Origin: Notospermus geniculatus
Taxonomy: Eukaryota; Nemertea; Pilidiophora; Heteronemertea; Lineidae
Direction of reading: 5' to 3'
Assembly: GCA_002633025.1 (NCBI GenBank)
Contig: NMRB01000851.1
Location: 63,834-127,833 of the forward strand
Length of the DNA: 64,000 bases
Each line of letters begins with the position of its first letter. The first letter of the stretch is position 1. Shown here one piece after another: positions 62,801 to 64,000 of this stretch. Below the pieces are notes generated by a model. That model was given only the letters and a program-made list of their open reading frames with translations, ran no database searches and was not told the DNA's origin. The position numbers and the translations under genes are program-made.

Positions 62801-63347
62801 GTGTTGCCTTCGGGGCAGAGAGTCCACTGAAACTGACCCAGTCAACGTCATCCCCTTTCACTCTCCTTTTCAGACTGCCTATCCTCCCAATCACTACATC
62901 CGCCGAGTCCCACAGAGAAAAGTCCACATGTTCACCTTTGCTCAGATTTTCCAGCTTGGCCTCCTGTGTGCGTTTGGTTTTGCTCCCATCGCTTACATGA
63001 AGATGGTGTTCCCTGTCCTTATCATGATGCTTATTCCATGCAGGTAAAATCTCTCTCGAATGGCTTCAGAGTAATATCTCTTCACCTCAGTCTGCCGGGA
63101 GGGCTGGTGGTACAGAGGAGGTGCAGGGTCAAATGTTTCACTAGACCTTGATCCTGTTGAAAATGGGGTTTGCTCGACACTGAATGAGTTGTGGCCAACA
63201 AGAAGACTGTACAACCTTGTTTTCAGCGTGACCCCAGAGCCCATCTATACGTCTCGCTTACAAACTAAATTTTCACTTTCTAGGCACAAGTTGGTACCAA
63301 AGTTGATCGAGAAGAAATATCTGAGAGCTTTGGACGGCAGCCACTAA
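26546..63347 (+). CDS. SLC4A11: SLC4A11-like transporter, whole gene model (19 coding exons, 909 aa)
   Basis: This is a multi-pass plasma-membrane transporter of the SLC4 family, SLC4A11 branch. The mammalian protein carries H+/OH- (also NH3-coupled) and water flux; it was first described as a borate transporter and is not a true bicarbonate carrier. The model joins 26546-26804, 33098-33199, 56923-56963, 57324-57537, 58459-58543, 58679-58802, 59028-59240, 59399-59480, 59760-59882, 60357-60470, 60564-60696, 60839-60912, 61089-61374, 61537-61643, 61851-62019, 62208-62381, 62464-62659, 62874-63043 and 63284-63347. All junctions are GT-AG and keep frame; the coding total is 2730 nt. Hallmarks seen: [78 protein letters not shown]. 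Residues 1-373 form the cytoplasmic domain and about 374-909 the UraA-like membrane domain. Subfamily assignment rests on recalled human SLC4A11 and is strong along the whole membrane half. Substrate in this animal is inferred. Confidence 0.93.
26975..27345. repeat. Degenerate minisatellite
   Basis: Many imperfect units of ctgcttctctttggttggt separated by short gtcgcccc-type spacers. The open frame through it is a by-product of the repeat. Confidence 0.8.
30727..31801. repeat. CpG-rich block with tgacctccaca edges
   Basis: A hairpin at 30727-30765 (tgacctccacac / gtgtggaggtca) opens the block, and tgtggaggtcatc appears in inverted orientation near 31787-31799. The inside is unusually rich in CG (gacgtcgcgtcg, cgtggcgacgtcgagatcac) compared with the AT-rich intron. 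It could be a young inserted element or a regulatory CpG island. Three tgacgtc-type CRE-like sites lie at about 30979, 31005 and 31323. Confidence 0.4.
33098..33199 (+). CDS. SLC4A11: SLC4A11 exon, residues 87-120, frame-neutral cassette
   Basis: The exon follows a pyrimidine-rich tract and attttag; the donor is gtatag. It encodes [12 protein letters not shown] followed by a polar stretch ending KHDLI. Length is 102 nt and both borders are phase 1, so skipping it leaves the frame intact. It joins the 26532 exon by completing AAT and the 56923 exon by completing GAT. This N-terminal segment has no recognisable motif and is weakly conserved in the family. The call rests on splice signals, open frame and phase agreement. 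Confidence 0.7.
33257..33428. mobile_element. MITE with ATTAG duplication
   Basis: The termini are caggcgcggatcca and ggatccgcccctg (inverted, one mismatch). ATTAG flanks both sides (33252-33256, 33429-33433). A diverged relative lies at 22981-23112. No coding capacity. Confidence 0.75.
33792..33870. repeat. 40-bp tandem duplication
   Basis: ggtatcgctgtcaccaaggc and the following 20 bases occur twice in direct succession with two changes. Confidence 0.8.
33950..34098. repeat. 76-bp tandem duplication
   Basis: The block starting ccatagccattagctcttgc at 33950 recurs at 34026 with one or two changes. Confidence 0.85.
36285..36454. mobile_element. Perfect palindrome element of the same hammerhead family
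   Basis: Two exactly complementary 57-bp arms (36331-36387 and 36396-36452) are separated by 8 bp. The left flank has a tail acacaaaatgataataag and a cacaaaattgacacac segment shared in reverse with the 58-kb copy. Direct 12-bp repeats caaggtggagat at 36273-36284 and 36455-36466 bound the element. Each arm carries the GACCCC/GGGGTC hairpin and GAAA, once per strand. Confidence 0.55.
36396..36423 (+). ncRNA. Degenerate hammerhead-like core (mirrored on the minus strand at 36360-36387)
   Basis: The hairpin GACCCCGGTTGGGGTC and GAAA are intact, but the catalytic box reads TTGAAAA instead of CTGANGA, changing the conserved C3 and G8. Following bases AATTC-GT-GAATT can form helix III. This copy is probably inactive. 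Because the locus is a perfect palindrome the same motif is present on the minus strand. Confidence 0.4.
37384..37473. repeat. 90-bp hairpin
   Basis: tgaaagcatcaggggctctt is complementary to the end of the block, and the pairing continues through agcgctcgcttccttcatcacc with few mismatches. A small foldback element is likely. Confidence 0.65.
39777..39912 (+). CDS. SLC4A11: Alternative first coding exon of SLC4A11
   Basis: An ATG at 39777 follows immediately after an in-frame TAG (39774-39776). It opens 45 codons ([14 protein letters not shown], then [14 protein letters not shown], ending ELHLAT) up to a donor acag/gtaatg at 39913. The exon ends in phase 1, exactly as the 26804 and 33199 exons do, so it splices in frame to 56923 (GAT) and would give an 834-residue protein. 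The upstream stop and unsuitable phase for an internal acceptor argue for a first exon with its own promoter and leader. No TATA box is seen. Human SLC4A11 is known to have several alternative N-termini, which makes this arrangement plausible; expression is inferred. Confidence 0.62.
40092..40294. mobile_element. MITE with 44-bp terminal inverted repeats
   Basis: The left arm 40092-40135 (starting taagctatggccatttt) is complementary to 40251-40294 with few mismatches. The centre has no coding signal. Confidence 0.75.
40381..40532 (-). mobile_element. tRNA-derived SINE
   Basis: On the minus strand the sequence begins ggagccacggtggtgtagtg (box A tggtgtagtgg), followed by box B gggttcgaatccc (40480-40468). 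A body ending ccacccaggtgtataaatgg follows, as in SINE families widespread in invertebrates. The tail is cut by an N at 40380. The tRNA-like part lacks the signs of a functional tRNA gene and is joined to a SINE body. Confidence 0.7.
41984..42157. mobile_element. MITE with long inverted repeats
   Basis: The left arm contains catgctgcggtgcggcaacg and ggggtgtttttagagtcgac; the right arm is their complement with several changes. The arms extend about 75 bp each. No coding capacity. Confidence 0.7.
42976..43121. repeat. Two tandem 73-bp units
   Basis: gtcctcactgcaacatcaga and the following bases repeat at 43049. A third unit begins at 43122 but breaks off after about 10 bp. Confidence 0.8.
44000..44150. 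repeat. Minisatellite, 35-bp unit
   Basis: About four units of tgcagatgggcccagagata plus gatctgatgtcagac, preceded by a short GA run. Confidence 0.85.
46095..46215. repeat. Degenerate tandem repeat (~33-bp unit)
   Basis: Units of gaccttgacctagatcttct followed by gaagagaatggg, repeated about four times. Confidence 0.75.
47214..47484. mobile_element. MITE with cagcacacgtcaccac ends
   Basis: The left end cagcacacgtcaccactttc is complementary to the right end (gaaaa-less aagtggtgacgtgtgctg), and weaker pairing continues inward (gctcatacaggcaa versus tgcctgtttgagc). About 271 bp, non-coding. Confidence 0.65.
49325..49528. repeat. Three tandem 68-bp units
   Basis: Units start at 49325, 49393 and 49461 with ccatgtcacttccccagtat. 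The three are almost identical, so the expansion is recent. Confidence 0.9.
51222..51432. mobile_element. MITE with ttaaaggag ends
   Basis: The left end ttaaaggagcacggtat and the right end ataccgcactcctttgaa are inverted with a few changes. The 211-bp centre is GC-rich and non-coding. Confidence 0.6.
51437..51545. repeat. Repeat with taaggcgca motifs, left-end type
   Basis: The block begins taccgtattttcctgac and has four copies of the ta(t)aaggcgca motif. The same terminal sequence appears inverted at 53939, so this is the end of a DNA transposon family. Confidence 0.6.
51805..52066. other. Assembly gap (262 N)
   Basis: Unknown sequence. Translations across it are meaningless. Confidence 1.
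53100..53845 (-). pseudogene. Transposon-type gene fragment (P-element/THAP9-like N-terminal region?), broken by TAG
   Basis: On the minus strand one frame runs from the N at 53846 to a donor-like agtaagt at 53100, interrupted only by TAG at 53328-53326. Before the stop there are Cys-rich parts ([17 protein letters not shown] and [16 protein letters not shown]). After it there is a charged coiled coil ([13 protein letters not shown], then [15 protein letters not shown]). This order, with a C-x2-C cluster, then coiled coil, then F..DQ, resembles the region ahead of the catalytic core in P-like transposase genes that are multicopy in invertebrates. The catalytic core is not present here. The apparent 264-residue frame up to 54120 crosses the N and a repeat, so it is not a real protein. 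The family call is tentative. Confidence 0.42.
53847..53939. repeat. Repeat with taaggcgca motifs, right-end type
   Basis: Direct motifs ataaggcgcacc and ctataaggcgcaccccca are followed by an inverted ctgcgccttatagtccgaaa and the terminus aatacggta. The left part is cut by an N at 53846. It belongs to the same family as 51437-51545. Confidence 0.6.
56923..56963 (+). CDS. SLC4A11: SLC4A11 exon, residues 121-134
   Basis: This short 41-nt exon lies between ctctcattacag and gaggtaagtc. It enters in phase 1 and leaves in phase 0, encoding [14 protein letters not shown]. The segment aligns with the human stretch just before the first conserved block of the cytoplasmic domain. It is the shared junction to which either N-terminal start (26.5/33.1 kb or 39.8 kb) must splice. 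Confidence 0.82.
57324..57537 (+). CDS. SLC4A11: SLC4A11 exon, residues 135-205 (cytoplasmic domain)
   Basis: The acceptor is gattcaattccag and the donor gtagga. The exon begins [16 protein letters not shown] and continues with a helix-rich stretch ending THDK. It matches the start of the folded SLC4 cytoplasmic (band 3-like) domain, where human SLC4A11 reads KNFKEEIRAHRDLD. Entry is phase 0 and exit phase 1. An open frame on the opposite strand is only the shadow of this exon. Confidence 0.9.
57949..58124 (-). mobile_element. Palindromic hammerhead-bearing retro-element copy (Penelope/retrozyme-like)
   Basis: A 176-bp insertion in an SLC4A11 intron is flanked by identical 15-bp direct repeats (tttatacttatattg at 57934-57948 and 58125-58139), read as a target-site duplication. 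Perfect 42-bp inverted arms (57947-57988 and 58049-58090) enclose a 60-bp centre. On the minus strand the centre holds a hammerhead-type core. The end tail (gtgtcaatttttgtgctttt) is shared with the 36.3-kb copy. No open reading frame is present, so the element would be non-autonomous. Assignment to Penelope-like elements or retrozymes is inference from the ribozyme core, variable-length duplication and inverted structure. Confidence 0.55.
57985..58012 (-). ncRNA. Hammerhead ribozyme-like core
   Basis: On the minus strand the order is CTGAAGA (58012-58006), one A, a 6-bp stem GACCCC/GGGGTC with a GGTT loop, then GAAA (57988-57985). This equals the invariant CUGANGA - helix II - GAAA core of hammerhead ribozymes. 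Known hammerheads in Penelope-like elements also use a GACCCC-type helix II. Helix III and the NUH cleavage site are not convincingly formed in this copy, so activity is uncertain. Confidence 0.5.
58459..58543 (+). CDS. SLC4A11: SLC4A11 exon, residues 206-233
   Basis: The exon runs from ttttccag to ct/gtgagt. It encodes [14 protein letters not shown] and ends [10 protein letters not shown], which aligns with human TIQGVTATVTG and QQSWLCII in the core beta-sheet of the cytoplasmic domain. It exits in phase 2, completed by the first base of the next exon. Confidence 0.9.
58679..58802 (+). CDS. SLC4A11: SLC4A11 exon, residues 234-275
   Basis: The acceptor is tcctcctttcag and the donor gag/gtaggg. 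It encodes [17 protein letters not shown] and then [14 protein letters not shown], matching human KRHVCISRL and VRFVILVLAP. A longer open frame continues through the intron to the next exon, but that extension is intron read-through, since a clean acceptor at 59027 restores the family sequence. Confidence 0.9.
59028..59240 (+). CDS. SLC4A11: SLC4A11 exon, residues 276-346
   Basis: The acceptor is ctgtctttcag and the donor gggg/tatgtt, placed so that both borders are phase 0. It contains [15 protein letters not shown], one of the best conserved cytoplasmic blocks of SLC4A11, then an amphipathic Glu/Arg-rich helix ([20 protein letters not shown]). The last residues ([15 protein letters not shown]) fall in the variable linker before the membrane domain, so the donor is less certain than the acceptor. 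Confidence 0.87.
59399..59480 (+). CDS. SLC4A11: SLC4A11 exon, residues 347-373 (linker to membrane domain)
   Basis: The acceptor is tcatcattccag and the donor gatg/gtaagt. It encodes [20 protein letters not shown] and then YFSDFRDG, matching human FGKGIREDIARRFPLY and LDFTDG. This is the amphipathic segment that links the cytoplasmic domain to transmembrane helix 1. The Arg-rich pattern and the closing DG are family features. Confidence 0.88.
59600..59624. repeat. ggaggt microsatellite
   Basis: About four units of the 6-bp word in an SLC4A11 intron. Confidence 0.8.
59760..59882 (+). CDS. SLC4A11: SLC4A11 exon, residues 374-414, TM1
   Basis: The acceptor is cttatttccag and the donor attg/gtaagt. 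It encodes [14 protein letters not shown] followed by [15 protein letters not shown], which is transmembrane helix 1 and close to identical with human ([17 protein letters not shown]). It ends [10 protein letters not shown], the short extracellular turn. The alternative reading through the G-rich tract after 59898 is intronic. Confidence 0.95.
60357..60470 (+). CDS. SLC4A11: SLC4A11 exon, residues 415-452, TM2-TM3
   Basis: The acceptor is ctcttcttttccag and the donor aaga/gtaagt. It encodes [20 protein letters not shown] and then PLALYTK. The GGQPL and TTAPLA motifs line the substrate site in SLC4 proteins and match the human protein nearly residue for residue. Phase 1 at both borders. Confidence 0.95.
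60564..60696 (+). CDS. SLC4A11: SLC4A11 exon, residues 453-496, TM4
   Basis: The acceptor is cgtttctttcag and the donor accag/gtaagt. It encodes [18 protein letters not shown] and then [19 protein letters not shown]. The TGLWN motif at the start of the helix is shared with human SLC4A11. It ends LMKWST before the conserved RSTEE of the next exon. Confidence 0.94.
60839..60912 (+). CDS. SLC4A11: SLC4A11 exon, residues 497-521, TM5
   Basis: The acceptor is gtcttttttcag and the donor gaaa/gtaagt. It encodes [19 protein letters not shown], matching the STEEIIALFISITFVLDAV helix of human SLC4A11. The preceding Arg is split across the junction (AG plus G), which supports the exact acceptor. Confidence 0.95.
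61089..61374 (+). CDS. SLC4A11: SLC4A11 exon, residues 522-616: glycosylated extracellular loop and TM6
   Basis: The acceptor is acctttt-cag and the donor aaaac/gtaagt at 61375. The first two thirds is a long hydrophilic loop with five N-glycosylation sequons (NIS, NAT, NTT, NNT, NSS). This equals the large glycosylated extracellular loop of human SLC4A11, which is of similar size but different sequence. It ends with the helix [20 protein letters not shown] and YNFTK. The last 65 nt of the exon and its donor are repeated in tandem just downstream (61386-61461). Use of the second donor would reach a TAA immediately after the first junction, so the first is chosen. Confidence 0.92.
61310..61461 (+). 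repeat. 76-bp tandem duplication spanning an exon end and its donor
   Basis: 61310-61385 and 61386-61461 are essentially identical. Copy 1 is the last 65 nt of a coding exon plus the donor and 5 intron bases; copy 2 lies wholly in the intron and carries a second donor at 61451. Confidence 0.9.
61537..61643 (+). CDS. SLC4A11: SLC4A11 exon, residues 617-652, TM7
   Basis: The acceptor is tttttgttgcag and the donor aaac/gtaagt. It encodes [20 protein letters not shown] and then [15 protein letters not shown], matching human [21 protein letters not shown]. The open frame that runs on to 62023 is intron read-through. Confidence 0.95.
61851..62019 (+). CDS. SLC4A11: SLC4A11 exon, residues 653-708, TM8
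   Basis: The acceptor is tctattccag and the donor aacaa/gtaagt. It encodes [19 protein letters not shown], then [20 protein letters not shown] and [13 protein letters not shown]. The MGLGF and [10 protein letters not shown] core aligns with human MGLGFLLSMLFFIEQN. Asp replaces the human Glu in this helix, a conservative change. Confidence 0.95.
62208..62381 (+). CDS. SLC4A11: SLC4A11 exon, residues 709-766, TM9-TM10
   Basis: The acceptor is gtttctctccag and the donor cagat/gtaagt. It encodes [19 protein letters not shown], then [20 protein letters not shown] and [15 protein letters not shown]. The KGxAYHWD and GLPW(V/I)HAA.PHSPLH blocks are diagnostic of the SLC4A11 branch and of the family's substrate-site half-helix. 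Confidence 0.96.
62464..62659 (+). CDS. SLC4A11: SLC4A11 exon, residues 767-832, TM11-TM12
   Basis: The acceptor is ctccctttcag and the donor gaacag/gtagga. It encodes [19 protein letters not shown], then [19 protein letters not shown] and [15 protein letters not shown]. It aligns with human VKETRLTSLGASVLVGLSL and VLYGLFLYIALTSLDGNQL. The start of the exon completes an Ile split as AT/C. Confidence 0.94.
62874..63043 (+). CDS. SLC4A11: SLC4A11 exon, residues 833-888, TM13-TM14
   Basis: The acceptor is ctctccttttcag and the donor gcag/gtaaaa. It encodes [20 protein letters not shown], then [19 protein letters not shown] and [12 protein letters not shown]. The [14 protein letters not shown] block is almost identical in human SLC4A11 and settles the subfamily. 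Confidence 0.96.
63284..63347 (+). CDS. SLC4A11: SLC4A11 last coding exon, residues 889-909 and stop
   Basis: The acceptor is ttttcactttctag. The exon encodes [20 protein letters not shown] and then TAA (63345-63347). It matches the cytoplasmic C-terminus of human SLC4A11 (LLPRIIEAKYLDVMD), which is similarly short. No further in-frame splice is needed. Confidence 0.93.
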
Positions 63348-64000
63348 GAATCGTCCTGCCACCTGGTGGAGTTCAGTTGAAATGGACATGTTGTGATTTA
63401 CAAGAGAGACAAGTTAAATAGAGGAGATCATCATGGAAACAGGTTGTGGATGATGGCGACCGTTCTTCAGGAATCTTGGTGGGATCTTGAAGCCACACTT
63501 GTGGCAGTGAAAATATGAGGAATTCGTACTCGATTCTGTTGTTGGCCGGTGGATCTACGTTTGTGATATGAACCATATGAGCTCCACAACGAATGTCCCA
63601 AATAGTTAGTGAATCCATGAATGTAGCCTGATCTTCAATGAGATGTAGCGAAGATTCCACTTAGCTCACAAAATGTGATTATTAACGAATCTGATGTCTG
63701 CTCATCTGATGCATGGGTGAACGAGTCTGTCGTCTGCCATCCTTCTTGGTTGCCGATGTTGAGGAATTGTGGAGAAGTGGCCATGCTGCTTAACGAATCT
63801 CCAACACGCACAATACTTGTGAGTTGTTAACAAAACATCTCCATGGAATGCATTGATCAGTGAATTGATCATTCACAGGAAGTTCACTGAAATGCGTTTG
63901 AATTTTCATTTGCCAGTTGCTGTCCGTTGCATTTCTAAGAATGTTATAAAGGCAGGGGGTCATTAATAATATTGATCCTGTGTGGTTTGTGAATGGTGTC
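63348..64000 (+). other. Probable 3' UTR / flank of SLC4A11
   Basis: This is non-coding sequence after the stop codon. No AATAAA or ATTAAA signal is seen before the window ends, so the polyadenylation site is either beyond the window or uses a variant signal. The minus-strand open frame here has no coding features. Confidence 0.5.

Overview
The window is animal nuclear DNA: long introns, GT-AG splice sites, many short non-autonomous DNA transposons, a tRNA-derived SINE, and assembly gaps. It carries one clear protein-coding gene, a plus-strand SLC4A11 (BTR1/NaBC1-type) membrane transporter of the SLC4 family. It occupies about 26.5-63.3 kb and ends inside the window. The repeat types (GACGGAC/GTCGTC-rich repeat starts, GGCCTA-rich stretches, Penelope-type ends) and the level of divergence from the human protein suggest a marine invertebrate, perhaps an echinoderm or other invertebrate deuterostome. 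The species cannot be fixed from the sequence.

Gene model. Nineteen exons, beginning at an ATG at 26546 and ending at TAA 63345-63347, join in one consistent reading frame of 909 residues (human SLC4A11 is about 890). The N-terminal cytoplasmic half is spread over exons at 26.5, 33.1, 56.9, 57.3, 58.5, 58.7, 59.0 and 59.4 kb. The membrane domain is packed into eleven exons between 59.8 and 63.3 kb. A second start exon at 39777-39912 opens with its own ATG directly after an in-frame stop. It ends in the same phase as the two upstream exons, so it can replace them and give an 834-residue protein. A small exon-like block at 6677-6741 may be 5' leader.

Layout. 1-26 kb: upstream or leader-intron sequence with local duplications, several hairpin MITEs and a 7-kb tandem duplication (14.7-21.8 kb) holding a filled and an empty TTAA site. 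26.5-33.2 kb: first two coding exons around an intron with a minisatellite and a CpG-rich block. 33.2-56.9 kb: very long intron with MITEs, a SINE, a 57-bp-arm perfect palindrome, minisatellites, the alternative first exon, a 262-N gap and a broken minus-strand transposon gene. 56.9-63.3 kb: compact 3' part of the gene. 63.3-64 kb: 3' UTR or flank.

The most unusual signal is a small repeat family seen at 2.9 kb (again at 3.5 kb through an apparent assembly duplication), 36.3 kb and 58.0 kb. Each copy contains a hammerhead-ribozyme-like core (CTGANGA, a GACCCC/GGGGTC stem, GAAA) and a shared tail. Two copies are long perfect palindromes bounded by 12- and 15-bp target-site duplications, which fits non-autonomous Penelope-like or retrozyme-like retrocopies.

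Several single-N positions are flanked by nearly identical sequence. These look like unmerged contig ends or haplotypes rather than biological duplications.
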